Positions 8,969 through 17,577 of a stretch of DNA of 64,000 nt are shown piece by piece; position 1 is the first letter of the stretch, and every line of letters begins with the position of its first letter. The notes under the pieces were generated by a model, which was not told the origin of the DNA, searched no databases, and saw only the letters and a program-made list of their open reading frames with translations. The DNA comes from Coprenecus sp949297365 (lineage in GTDB: Bacteria > Bacteroidota > Bacteroidia > Bacteroidales > UBA932): the NCBI GenBank assembly GCA_963931055.1, contig OZ006987.1, forward strand, positions 1,922,001 through 1,986,000, in the 5' to 3' direction. Made by a program: the position numbers and the translations under genes.

Positions 8969-10058
8969 ATGATTACCACGGAACAGGTGAGAGACTTGCG
9001 TCAGCGTATCGATACGCTGGGGAGGTGTCTTTGACATCGCTTCTAAGAAGGAGCAGGTAGCTGCGATGCAGCAGCACAGTGCCGGAGCCGGATTCTGGGA
9101 TGACCCGAAGGAGGCCGAGGCATATCTTAAGAAAATGTCGGGCGTGAAGTTCTGGACCGATGCCTACGACGGGATTAAGAAAATGGATGAGGATCTGGAG
9201 GTTCTGCTGGAGTTCGCCAAAGAAGACGAGGCGGCTCAGAAAGATGTGGATGCTCAGTTCGAGGCCCTTGTCGGAAAGGTCGAGGATCTGGAACTGCGCA
9301 ATATGCTCGGAGAGGAAGGAGACAATCTCGGAGCAATCCTGAAGATCAATTCGGGAGCCGGCGGTACCGAGAGCAATGACTGGTCGGCCATGCTGATGCG
9401 CATGTACGTCCGTTGGGGCGAGCGCAACGGCTACAAGGTGGCGGTCAGCGACCTCATCGAGGGGGACGAGGCCGGTATCAAGTCGGTGACGATAGAGTTC
9501 GAGGGCGACTACGCTTTCGGATACCTCAAGGGCGAGAGCGGAGTACACCGCTTAGTGCGAATCTCCCCGTTCAATGCTCAGGGCAAGCGGCAGACTACAT
9601 TCTCCTCAGTCTTCGTCTACCCTCTAGTGGACGACACCATTGAGATAGAAATCAATCCGGCCGACCTCGAGTGGGACACCTACCGCTCGTCCGGAGCCGG
9701 CGGCCAGAACGTCAATAAGGTGGAGACAGGAGTCCGCGTGCGCCACATCCCGACTGGCATCGTGGTCGAGAATACCGAGACCCGCTCCCAGCTGGACAAC
9801 CGTCAGAGAGCCTTGCGTATATTGAAATCCCATCTTTACGACCTGGAGCTCAAGAAACGTCAGGAGAAGCAGGCCGAGCTGGAGGGCAAGAAGAAGAAGA
9901 TAGAATGGGGCTCGCAGATCCGCAGCTACGTCCTGCATCCCTACAAGATGGTCAAGGACCTGCGCACCGGCTACGAGACCTCCGATACGCAGGGTGTCCT
10001 GGACGGTGACCTCAACGCCTTCATGAAGTCCTACTTGATGGAATCAAGTCAAGTTTGA
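8969..10058 (+). CDS. prfB: peptide chain release factor 2, with programmed +1 frameshift
   Basis: RF2 recognises UGA and UAA and triggers peptide release. The product is about 362 residues. The first 21 codons (8969-9031, MITTEQVRDLRQRIDTLGRC then Leu) run into an in-frame TGA at 9032-9034. Sliding +1 gives Asp at 9033 and opens the remaining frame to 10058. The GGQ catalytic motif is at about residues 244-246 (SGAGGQNVNKVE), and the RF2-type SPF tripeptide that reads the stop codon is in VRISPFNAQG. A shorter ATG-initiated frame at 9066 would lose the N-terminal helix, so the frameshifted gene is preferred. Confidence 0.96.
9019..9035 (+). promoter_or_regulatory. RF2 autoregulatory +1 frameshift site
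   Basis: GGGGAGG (9019-9025), TGT, then CTT TGA C (9029-9035). It matches the known RF2 design: an internal Shine-Dalgarno three bases before a slippery CTT, followed by UGA plus C, a weak stop context. Low RF2 lets the ribosome pause and slip; high RF2 terminates. Confidence 0.93.
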
Positions 10059-10062
10059 CAAA

Positions 10063-10155
10063 GGTAAATAGTATTGCCCTCTGAAAACTTTGGCTCCCGA
10101 AAAGGGAGGGGACCCACGTAGTGGGGAGGATTTTCAGAGGGCAATACTATTTACC
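10063..10155. repeat. 93-bp element with perfect 25-bp inverted repeat
   Basis: The arms 10063-10087 and 10131-10155 are perfect reverse complements of 25 bases. The 43-base interior holds two further hairpins, CTCCC-gaaaa-GGGAG and CCCAC-gta-GTGGG. The element sits between the convergent prfB and glucokinase genes, 4 bases past the prfB stop, and could terminate transcription from both sides. The nested structure is more elaborate than a plain terminator and resembles a dispersed palindromic or miniature element. No flanking target duplication is obvious. Confidence 0.8.
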
Positions 10156-10168
10156 AAGTGCCTTGTGG

Positions 10169-11143
10169 CTAGAGTTCCCAGGCGAGGGCGGAGGCACCGA
10201 GGATGGCTGCGTCCGAGTCCTTTAGGGTAGAGTAGAGCAGGCGGATCTTGCCTTTCCAGATGTTCAGCAGATTGTCGTTCATGCTCTCGAGGATGGACTC
10301 GGTCAGGAACTCCTTGGACCTGGCCAGACCGCCGAAGAGGATTATGGCCTCGGGTGCGCTGAACGCCACGAAGTCGGCGAAGGCCTCTCCCATAATCTTG
10401 CCGGTGTAGTGGAATATCTCGATGGCCAGTTTGTCGCCCTTTGTGGCGGCATCGTAGATGTCCTTAGAGGTAATCTTCTCCGGATCCAGATTGCGCAGCA
10501 GACTGGGCTCATCCCTTTCGGTCAGGAACTCCCTTGCGGTGCGGGCCACGCCTGTCGCGGAGGTGTAGGTCTCCAGACAGCCCTTGCGTCCGCAGTTGCA
10601 CTGCCGTCCTCCGCGTATGATGGTGGTGTGGCCGAGCTCTCCTGCGAATCCGTCATGGCCGTAGACTATCTTGCCGTCGATTACGATGCCGCTGCCGACT
10701 CCTGTGCCGAGGGTGATCATGATGAAGTCCTTCATCCCCTTGGCTATGCCGTAGGTCATCTCGCCGACGGCGGCCGCATTGGCGTCATTGGTGATGGCCA
10801 CCGGTATGCCGACTATGTCGCGTATCATCTTGGCGAAGAAGATAACCATGGGCTTGTCGTTCTCGTCGTAGGCCCACTTGAGATTGGGTGCGAATTCTAT
10901 GGTGCCCTTGTAGTAGTTGCCGTTCGGGGCACCGATACCGATGCCCTTTATCTCTCCGTCATTCTCGGACTGTCTGATGAGGTCCTTGATGGCGGTGGTG
11001 AGATCCTCCACATAGGATGACAGTTCTCTCTGGAGAGATGAGATGACGCTCTGATAAAGTATGTTGCCGCGGGCATCCACGACCCCCAGCTTGGTGGTCT
11101 GTCCTCCGACATCGATGCCCATTACTAATGCCTGTTTTGTCAT
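10169..11143 (-). CDS. ROK-family glucokinase
   Basis: 324 residues. The ROK sugar kinases phosphorylate glucose or related hexoses with ATP. Visible motifs are the phosphate loop DVGGQTTKLG (11-20), the catalytic Asp120 in ITNDANAAAVGE, and TLGTGVGSGIVIDG. The zinc site is GELGH (His172) with CNCGRKGC (182-189), the ROK signature. There is no N-terminal helix-turn-helix, so it is a kinase rather than a NagC/XylR repressor. It starts 2 bases after the sugar transporter stop, forming a transporter-kinase operon. Glucose is the likeliest substrate; N-acetylmannosamine or fructose kinases share the fold. Confidence 0.9.
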   Translation of the reverse strand: MTKQALVMGIDVGGQTTKLGVVDARGNILYQSVISSLQRELSSYVEDLTTAIKDLIRQSENDGEIKGIGIGAPNGNYYKGTIEFAPNLKWAYDENDKPMVIFFAKMIRDIVGIPVAITNDANAAAVGEMTYGIAKGMKDFIMITLGTGVGSGIVIDGKIVYGHDGFAGELGHTTIIRGGRQCNCGRKGCLETYTSATGVARTAREFLTERDEPSLLRNLDPEKITSKDIYDAATKGDKLAIEIFHYTGKIMGEAFADFVAFSAPEAIILFGGLARSKEFLTESILESMNDNLLNIWKGKIRLLYSTLKDSDAAILGASALAWEL

Positions 11144-11145
11144 GG

Positions 11146-12465
11146 TTATTCTGTTTTAATATCGGTGTTTACGTTTTTGTACCATATCAGCGCGTAAAGG
11201 AAGATGTAGGCCGCGCAGACCAGAGGAACGATAAAGCTGATCAGGAATGATCCGGTGGCATCTGCTATCGCGCCCTGAATCGGAATGATGATTCCGCCGC
11301 CGCAGACCATTGTCATGAACATTCCGGAAGCCACTGAGGTGTATTTGCCCAGACCCTCCACGGCCATGTTGAAGATACCGCCCCAGCATACCGAGGTACA
11401 CAGACCGCAGAGTACCAGAAATACCATGCCTACGGGTATGTCAGCCGTCACGAAGTGACCGGTGGAGCCTTCAAAACCGAAGAACGGTACCGTAGTGCCG
11501 GAAGGCAGCAGCATTCCAAGCAGGATGAAGACCATGCACACTGACGATACGAAGAGTATCTGCGTCCGGCTGGAGAACTTGCCGCCGAGCAGACCTCCGC
11601 AGAGCCTTCCTACAAGCATCATCAGCCAGAACACGCCGGCAATAGAGGCAGCTACACCTGAGTCCATGCCGAATCCGGGAGTGGCTGCGTCGGTGGCGGT
11701 GGACAGGTACTGAAGTACGTATGTGGGAATACCGACTTCGACACCCAGATACAGGAAGATGGCGATGATTCCCAGGTTGAAATGGCGGAATGAGAATGCG
11801 CTGTGCTTCTTGCCGTCAGCCGGTACCGCAGGTTTCTGTGCGGATTCGGAGGACTTCTCCTGGTCCGGTTCGGGTATCCTGACGAACGAGAGCACGATGA
11901 ACACCAGCAGGAAGATGCCCAAGGCTATGAAAAGGGCTGGAGTGGCATCGGATATCTGGGCCTTGGATGCGTCTCCTACGAGAGCACCCACGAATATGGT
12001 CACGAATGTGGCAGCCAGGGAGTTGCCCACGCCGCCGAACTGTATCAGCTGGTTGCCGCGTTTTCCGCCTCCGCCCAGAGTGTTGAGCATGGGGTTGACG
12101 ACAGTGTTGAGCATGCACATGCAGAAACCGGCGATAAAGGCACCGGCCAGGTACACGCCGTAGCTCTGGACTCCGTCCCATCCCGATACATACTGGAGGA
12201 ATACGCCGGCGAAGCCCACTGCAATCGCGGCAAGGGCAGTCTTCTTATATCCTATCTTTTTAAGCAGTATGCCGGCAGGGATGCCCATGACGGCGTAGGC
12301 GATGAAGTTGGCCGCGTTGCCCAGCTGGGCCATGGCGTTGGATACGTCGAACTGGTTCTTGACGATGACAGCCATAGGGTTGCACAGATTGGTCACGAAA
12401 GCGATCATGAAGAACAGCAGGTACATCATCGCTATCGGGAGCGCATAGTTTTTCTTTTCAGTCAT
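11146..12465 (-). CDS. MFS sugar transporter, FHS (glucose/galactose/fucose:H+ symporter) family
   Basis: 439 residues with about twelve hydrophobic segments, beginning YALPIAMMYLLFFMIAFVTN. The FHS family pattern is clear: an early NPMAVIVKNQF segment, then NFIAYAVMGIPAGILLKKIGYKK and a CMLNTVVNPMLNTLGGGGKR loop. A central polar loop (about 200-225) contains many Ser and charged residues. FHS proteins co-transport a hexose with protons across the inner membrane. The downstream ROK kinase indicates a phosphorylated hexose product. A TACTTTTG box (12497-12504, minus strand) 31 bases upstream may be its promoter. Confidence 0.9.
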   Translation of the reverse strand: MTEKKNYALPIAMMYLLFFMIAFVTNLCNPMAVIVKNQFDVSNAMAQLGNAANFIAYAVMGIPAGILLKKIGYKKTALAAIAVGFAGVFLQYVSGWDGVQSYGVYLAGAFIAGFCMCMLNTVVNPMLNTLGGGGKRGNQLIQFGGVGNSLAATFVTIFVGALVGDASKAQISDATPALFIALGIFLLVFIVLSFVRIPEPDQEKSSESAQKPAVPADGKKHSAFSFRHFNLGIIAIFLYLGVEVGIPTYVLQYLSTATDAATPGFGMDSGVAASIAGVFWLMMLVGRLCGGLLGGKFSSRTQILFVSSVCMVFILLGMLLPSGTTVPFFGFEGSTGHFVTADIPVGMVFLVLCGLCTSVCWGGIFNMAVEGLGKYTSVASGMFMTMVCGGGIIIPIQGAIADATGSFLISFIVPLVCAAYIFLYALIWYKNVNTDIKTE

Positions 12466-12511
12466 ATAAGTACACAGTTAATGTTTGTTTGAAATGCAAA
12501 AGTATGAATAA

Positions 12512-13099
12512 TTATTTTTCCTTGTTCATCAGCTCGCTTTTAAGGTTGCACAGGTACTGCGGCGTGACTCCAAGATACGAAGCGAGGATTTTCCCTGGAA
12601 CCGCCTCTATGATTTCCGGCCTGTTTTTCAGGACGGACAGGTACCTGTCCCTGGCAGTGCCGTTGATAATGCAGAGCTTGTGCTCGCAGGTGTAGAGCTG
12701 CCCCATGGCCAGATTGAACATCCACTGCGAGAACTCAGGATATTCCTTGAGCATGGAGTCGAAAGTACTCTTGCTCATCCTCAATACAGTGGCAGGTGTC
12801 TTGCAGTTCTCAGCTATGAGAAATGCCGGAGACCTCATATAATAGGAATGGGGAGAGAGTATGATGGTTCCCGGAGTCGCGAATCCGAAGGTGATCTCGC
12901 GGTGCTCCTCCACGTGGAAGAGTCTGATGATCCCTTCCATTAGGCAGTAGATGTCAGTATTGACCCTGTCGTAGTCGATAAGGCGTTCCTTGGGCTTTAG
13001 GTTGATCTCATCCATGACATCAAGAAATTTCTCTATAATGCTGTCGGAAGGATTGAAGTTGCCTTCCTGTTTTAAAAGTTGCTTTAAGTCGCTGTTCAT
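12512..13099 (-). CDS. Crp/Fnr-type transcriptional regulator
   Basis: 195 residues. The N-terminal half is a cyclic-nucleotide-binding-like barrel (KERLIDYDRVNTDIYCLMEG, then IRLFHVEEHREITFGF), followed by the long dimer helix. The C-terminal helix-turn-helix is AVPGKILASYLGVTPQYLCN. The cNMP phosphate-binding signature is not preserved, so the ligand is unknown, as in many Bacteroidota members. It lies directly upstream of, and on the same strand as, the sugar transporter operon. The 46-base gap holds that operon's likely promoter, so local control of sugar uptake is possible but not shown. Confidence 0.85.
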   Translation of the reverse strand: MNSDLKQLLKQEGNFNPSDSIIEKFLDVMDEINLKPKERLIDYDRVNTDIYCLMEGIIRLFHVEEHREITFGFATPGTIILSPHSYYMRSPAFLIAENCKTPATVLRMSKSTFDSMLKEYPEFSQWMFNLAMGQLYTCEHKLCIINGTARDRYLSVLKNRPEIIEAVPGKILASYLGVTPQYLCNLKSELMNKEK

Positions 13100-13180
13100 C
13101 GTATTCGGATTAGAGTGTAAAGATACATAAAGATTTTGGAGGGATTAAGATAGTTTAACTTTTTTCTTATTTATGGAATG

Positions 13181-13188
13181 TAAATTTG
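13181..13188 (+). promoter_or_regulatory. possible -7 box upstream of the lipoprotein pair
   Basis: TAAATTTG fits TAnnTTTG. It would place transcription start near 13195, giving a leader of over 200 bases before the lipoprotein at 13419. No TTG is seen at -33, so support is moderate. Confidence 0.4.
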
Positions 13189-13218
13189 CACCAGACAAAC
13201 CAATAAATACCATAAGCA

Positions 13219-13299
13219 ATGAAAAAATTTATCAACTGTATTATCCATTTGGCCGGCATTTCAGTGCCGTATGCCGGCAGAAAGAAGAAAAATCCTTGA
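13219..13299 (+). CDS. possible 26-residue leader peptide with internal hairpin
   Basis: The frame ATG 13219 to TGA 13297-13299 encodes MKKFINCIIHLAGISVPYAG followed by a lysine-rich end. The start resembles a signal peptide that breaks off. Within it GCCGGCAT (13252-13259) and ATGCCGGC (13271-13278) form a perfect 8-bp stem. It lies in the long leader of the lipoprotein gene at 13419. It could be a regulatory leader or the relic of another lipoprotein; the evidence is thin. Confidence 0.25.
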   Translation: MKKFINCIIHLAGISVPYAGRKKKNP

Positions 13300-13418
13300 A
13301 CCCAGTCTCAAGCAAGCTCCTCAGTCCGTTACGGCTGATTCCGCAGGAGGACATTACTGGATAGAATCACATCGATAGTATTAATCAGAGACGCTTTATG
13401 TCTCACAGCGGTTTTAAT

Positions 13419-15533
13419 ATGAGATACATACTTAAATTTTCACTCTGCGCCATTGCCGCATGCCTGATGCTGGCAAGTAATTCTTGTAAAAAAGATGAGG
13501 CGCCAAATGTAGAAACTCTAATCAATCAATTCTGTTTCAATGGGGTGACGAATGATATACAATCCGTACTCTATGAATACGACAATCTGAATGGTGTATA
13601 TACATTCTTCATATCTCCGTCCGAGGGAATAGAGAATATTGAAGCCATGCTGAATGCAAATGATTTCATCAAAATCGTAAGTTCTTCGGCAAATGGGCAA
13701 ATCGACCTCACGTCCGAAGGAAATTCCTTGAGTTACAAGGATTTTGTTGTTTCTTCAGCTGAAAGTTCTGAAATCAAGTCCTCGGACCTTTCACTCGTGT
13801 TGGACAACAATGCCTTGATCCTCAGCCTTTCAGCAAAAAAGAACAACGGTGATGAGCTCCGAGCGGAATATGACGGGGCATGCGTCAATGCTAGTGAAAA
13901 TCATATCTCTCTGGACAAAGCCGTGATGAGTCTTTATATGGGCATGGAGTCAGGAATGGAAAACTACTACATCGTCTTGACAAATGCCGGATTCAAGCTG
14001 GATGGGACTGATTATAGTCTTGAGTCTGAGGGGTATGCTCTTCAATTGGATCTTTATGCTGACAATGCTGGCTTTATCCTCGACTTGCCGGCCGGTGAAT
14101 ACAGTTCTTCCTCCACTGTCTCAAATCTCACTTATTCCGACAAATTCAGCGGAATAATAGCAAAAGATGCCGCCGGCAATGTGTCGGAGTTGATTCCGCT
14201 CTATGACAAAGTAGTCGTAGAAACATCCGATAACAGCACATACACAATCTCGGCTTCGTTTGTACAGGATGGCACGACATACAGTGTCTCGTTCTCGGGA
14301 GAGCTGTCAATGGAGAATGCTGACTTTAATCCCAGCCTGCCTCAGATAGGAGAAGACTTGGACTTCAAAGGCTTCTATGCGGAAGCAAGTTATGAGGGGA
14401 ATGTCCTTGAGAACGGGACAGGCCTCATGGAGATCGTTATCTATGATGAGAATTGGGAAAACCGTATAAGCCCGGGACACGGCATGACGCTCGTTCTCCT
14501 GCATGACCTGTTTATTGATTCCAAGAAATGCAGGATTATGCCAGGTGAATATACCGTGTCATCTAGCCTGGAGCATTCTACATGCATGACTACTGAGGAA
14601 GTCAATATCCTGGGGCTGATTTTGCCTTTGGGGTCGTATGTGATGAGAAATGACGGAACGGAAAACGCCACATACGCATACGTGGCAGGCGGCAATATAA
14701 CTGTATCTGAAAATGGGAACAATACAGTGATAGAGGGTACTGTCCTTACTCCTGACGGATATACGGTCAATATTTATTTCGATGGCCCCATCGGCATTAC
14801 CGACAACTCGAAAGACGATAACGACGGTTCAACCACCCTCGAAAAGGACTTGGAACTTGAACTCGACTATTTGCCGACAGCATATTGCACACCCCAGACC
14901 GACATATGGGTAAAAGGACTCGGCACCATTCCTGTTGAAGACCTTACAAACGTAACCCCTCCTGCTGAAGAAGCATGCGGATATCAGTCTATTGACATAG
15001 GCATGGCTACCGGATTTTACGATGAGGATGGGAAACTCGTGGAAGGGGATATAATCCGTCTCGACCTCCTCGTCAACCCCGGTGACGAAGGCAAGATAAC
15101 AACAGGTACGTATACGGTTACGCCTAACCGCTATCCGGCTTCATTCCGGCCGGGTACAGCTCCGCGCGGATATCAGGGCATGGAAGGAAACCTCGGCACC
15201 AGATACATGGATATAGCCAATGCAATCGGCAGTGGAGATATCGACGGCGATGGAGTCGTAGAAGAGAATGTTCCTCTGAACATCCCCACACAGGCAGGTT
15301 TCGCATGTCTGTATGAGGGTACTGTCACCATATCGAAAGCGGCAGGAGGTGAAAACTACTATACTTTCGAAATAGACGGCATGGATGTGCTGAAACATAA
15401 GATAACAGGCTCATGGACGGGGCCGGTCTGCCTGATAGGAACGGATACCCCTGTCATTCCTTCCGATAACACGTTCAATGCTCCCATGCGCTTGAAATCC
15501 CAAAGATCTTTATTGGAAAATAAACTTAAATAA
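13419..15533 (+). CDS. large surface-type lipoprotein with repeated beta-domains
   Basis: Starting at Met 13419 (MRYILKFSLCAIAACLMLAS then NSC) gives a good lipoprotein signal and 704 residues; an upstream in-frame ATG at 13398 would add seven residues. The mature protein begins CKKDEA. After an N-terminal domain (VLYEYDNLNGVYTFFISPSE) come about four repeats of the same beta-rich unit seen at 6.1-8.6 kb: NYYIVLTNAGF, LPAGEYSSSS, TYSVSFSGELSM; then MEIVIYDENW, MPGEYTVSSS, and so on. The last ends GSWTGPVCL. Function unknown. Paralogue of the next gene, which overlaps its stop codon. Confidence 0.82.
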   Translation: MRYILKFSLCAIAACLMLASNSCKKDEAPNVETLINQFCFNGVTNDIQSVLYEYDNLNGVYTFFISPSEGIENIEAMLNANDFIKIVSSSANGQIDLTSEGNSLSYKDFVVSSAESSEIKSSDLSLVLDNNALILSLSAKKNNGDELRAEYDGACVNASENHISLDKAVMSLYMGMESGMENYYIVLTNAGFKLDGTDYSLESEGYALQLDLYADNAGFILDLPAGEYSSSSTVSNLTYSDKFSGIIAKDAAGNVSELIPLYDKVVVETSDNSTYTISASFVQDGTTYSVSFSGELSMENADFNPSLPQIGEDLDFKGFYAEASYEGNVLENGTGLMEIVIYDENWENRISPGHGMTLVLLHDLFIDSKKCRIMPGEYTVSSSLEHSTCMTTEEVNILGLILPLGSYVMRNDGTENATYAYVAGGNITVSENGNNTVIEGTVLTPDGYTVNIYFDGPIGITDNSKDDNDGSTTLEKDLELELDYLPTAYCTPQTDIWVKGLGTIPVEDLTNVTPPAEEACGYQSIDIGMATGFYDEDGKLVEGDIIRLDLLVNPGDEGKITTGTYTVTPNRYPASFRPGTAPRGYQGMEGNLGTRYMDIANAIGSGDIDGDGVVEENVPLNIPTQAGFACLYEGTVTISKAAGGENYYTFEIDGMDVLKHKITGSWTGPVCLIGTDTPVIPSDNTFNAPMRLKSQRSLLENKLK

Positions 15534-15541
15534 TGAGACAA

Positions 15542-17419
15542 ATGAAAATGTTTATGAAAAAACTTACCGTGCCGGCATTGATTGTAATGCTGGCAACGGC
15601 TATTCCGACTTCTTGTAAAAAGAATGAGGTATTGGTTCCTCCAGTAGAGTTGGAAGACCAGATAATGTATAATGAGAATGAGCCGGTGGAAATACGCTCT
15701 GCGATTTATGAAGCAGAAGAAAACGGTATGACCACTTTCTATCTGTCACCCACGCAAGGTATATCCGATGTGAATGGAATGACAGCGGCAAACGACTATC
15801 TGATGATATCAGTTTCCAGCGCGGACGGTGAAATAGACGGTACGTTTGAATTGTCCTATTCGTCATTGCATCTGACAGACAAAGCTGATGCCGAGCAGTT
15901 CATGATGAGTGTCAGGTATTCCGCAAACGAAGAGAAACTTGATCTGGAAACTGACATCAAGATGAAAGACGGGACCACGCTTAGGGCGGAATATCACAAT
16001 ACATGCGTCGAGGCAGTCCCGGAAACCGTTCCTCTCAATAATGAATACTCTCTGGACGATGAGAGGATGGCCATATCAAGTGTTCTGGAATGGTATGACC
16101 ATAAAGAGGCGGCTATGACTTATTGTTTCTATGCCGAGGACCTTACAGAGCCGGACGACAATGCCAAGGGATTAGTCATCAGGGTAAAGGACGGACAGTC
16201 CACTGAAAATATTGATCTTTCCACTGTTACCACTGACGTCATTTCCATAGAATGCGGAGCATTTACCAATAATGAAAGCACGGCAGGTACACTTACATTA
16301 TCCAAAGACAAATTCGGGGAAAAAATAACACTGTCGCTAAATGCGGAATCCGGTGACTCGCATTTGCAGGCGGAATACACAGGAACATTCATAAACGGAT
16401 ATTACAGCGGCAATTATTTTTCCGTGACCACAAAGGAGGGAGATGTAGAGAAGAACGATATTCAGGGCATGTTCCTTTACAATAACGGAACACAGAACAT
16501 CCTTGCAATCGGGCAGACACAAAACGCAACAACTCCTGAAGACTTCATGGAAGGACATTTTGCTGCGGAACTCCTTATAGGCAATACAGCTGAAGGCATG
16601 AGTCTGGTACTGCCTGAAGATGCCGGTGAATGCGGCTTCTTCCTGTATGATTACGAGACATACTCCACGCTTGACATCAATGGAGCTTCGGGAAAAGGAG
16701 CAACCGGCAAGATCAACGTTAAAAACGCAGGAGACAAGACTTATGTCGGATTTGCCGTTACTTTCCCTGACGGGACCATAGCAGAAGGGGAGTGGTTCGG
16801 GGAGATGACAATAGTTGAAGAAGAATTCGACCTTACTCCCATAGTGCCGTTTTCTCCAACCATAACCATAACATCCGAGGACGGCACGGTGCTGTACCAT
16901 AAAACCATAACATCAATGGAAGTGCGTCTGGAAAAAGACTATAGGCTGCGCGGAGGTGATCCGCAATACGGAGGAGCGACTTTCGATGCCTATTTCTTTT
17001 ATTTCAGACCTGAAGGATACGAAGAATCTATTGATGACCCCATAACCGTACCCAGCTTCATGTACATGGCAGATAACATTCCAACCGAGGGAGAGATTGA
17101 GCTTGCCCAGGCTGGAGCAGACACTCACTGGAATTTTAAATTCCAGAATTCCAATTTCAAATACACGGAATACTTTGAAAATTACGAGATGTATGGAATG
17201 AAGACTCTTAGATGTCCGGACAATGTAAAGGTAAACATCATGCAGGACGAAAACAAGATCTGGAATTTTTATTTTGAAATGACGGACTATGGTTCTTTCA
17301 GCAGTTATACTCCGGATTTGAAAGAAGGAACGAAGAACAGAATTACAATCGAATGGAGGGACTCAGCTACCATCTATAGCGGAAGTAAGGTGAACGATAT
17401 GGATGCATCAGAATATTAA
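15542..17419 (+). CDS. lipoprotein, paralogue of the preceding gene
   Basis: 625 residues from Met 15542; an earlier ATG at 15533 overlaps the upstream stop. Lipoprotein signal MFMKKLTVPALIVMLATAIP ends in TSC, giving a mature CKKNEV terminus. Its first 120 residues parallel the previous protein: AIYEAEENGMTTFYLSPTQG versus VLYEYDNLNGVYTFFISPSE, both followed by a VSS(A/S)(A/S)-G-(E/Q)-ID segment. Beta-domains with SLVLPEDAGECGFFLYDYET and a closing Y-x-G or W-F-G strand follow. Two adjacent related lipoproteins suggest duplication and probable co-display or complex formation. No known family is recognised. A terminator follows. Confidence 0.82.
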   Translation: MKMFMKKLTVPALIVMLATAIPTSCKKNEVLVPPVELEDQIMYNENEPVEIRSAIYEAEENGMTTFYLSPTQGISDVNGMTAANDYLMISVSSADGEIDGTFELSYSSLHLTDKADAEQFMMSVRYSANEEKLDLETDIKMKDGTTLRAEYHNTCVEAVPETVPLNNEYSLDDERMAISSVLEWYDHKEAAMTYCFYAEDLTEPDDNAKGLVIRVKDGQSTENIDLSTVTTDVISIECGAFTNNESTAGTLTLSKDKFGEKITLSLNAESGDSHLQAEYTGTFINGYYSGNYFSVTTKEGDVEKNDIQGMFLYNNGTQNILAIGQTQNATTPEDFMEGHFAAELLIGNTAEGMSLVLPEDAGECGFFLYDYETYSTLDINGASGKGATGKINVKNAGDKTYVGFAVTFPDGTIAEGEWFGEMTIVEEEFDLTPIVPFSPTITITSEDGTVLYHKTITSMEVRLEKDYRLRGGDPQYGGATFDAYFFYFRPEGYEESIDDPITVPSFMYMADNIPTEGEIELAQAGADTHWNFKFQNSNFKYTEYFENYEMYGMKTLRCPDNVKVNIMQDENKIWNFYFEMTDYGSFSSYTPDLKEGTKNRITIEWRDSATIYSGSKVNDMDASEY

Positions 17420-17460
17420 AAAAATTATGTCGTAAAACCGCATAACCTTTCTGATATGGC

Positions 17461-17496
17461 AAAGCCCCGGCTTATGAAAGTCAGGGCTTTGTTTTA
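17461..17496 (+). terminator. rho-independent terminator after the lipoprotein operon
   Basis: AAAGCCC (17461-17467) pairs with GGGCTTT (17484-17490), with a 16-base loop, followed by GTTTTAT. It lies 41 bases after the stop of the second lipoprotein. Confidence 0.75.
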
Positions 17497-17519
17497 TATT
17501 CACAGGACTTGTCCAGGAG

Positions 17520-17545
17520 CCAGTCCGTCTTCCGTAGTGGACTGG
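17520..17545 (-). terminator. possible terminator for the BlaI-BlaR1-S41 operon
   Basis: CCAGTCC (17520-17526) pairs with GGACTGG (17539-17545). It lies 32 bases past the stop of the minus-strand S41 gene. No strong T-run follows, so termination is uncertain. Confidence 0.35.
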
Positions 17546-17577
17546 ACATTGCCTCAAGCCCCGGACATAGAGGTGTA

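Noticed and set aside
8969..9066. Reading the in-frame TGA in prfB as a sequencing error or pseudogene
   Set aside because: The surrounding GGGGAGG-TGT-CTT-TGA-C is the textbook RF2 frameshift site and the downstream frame is intact.
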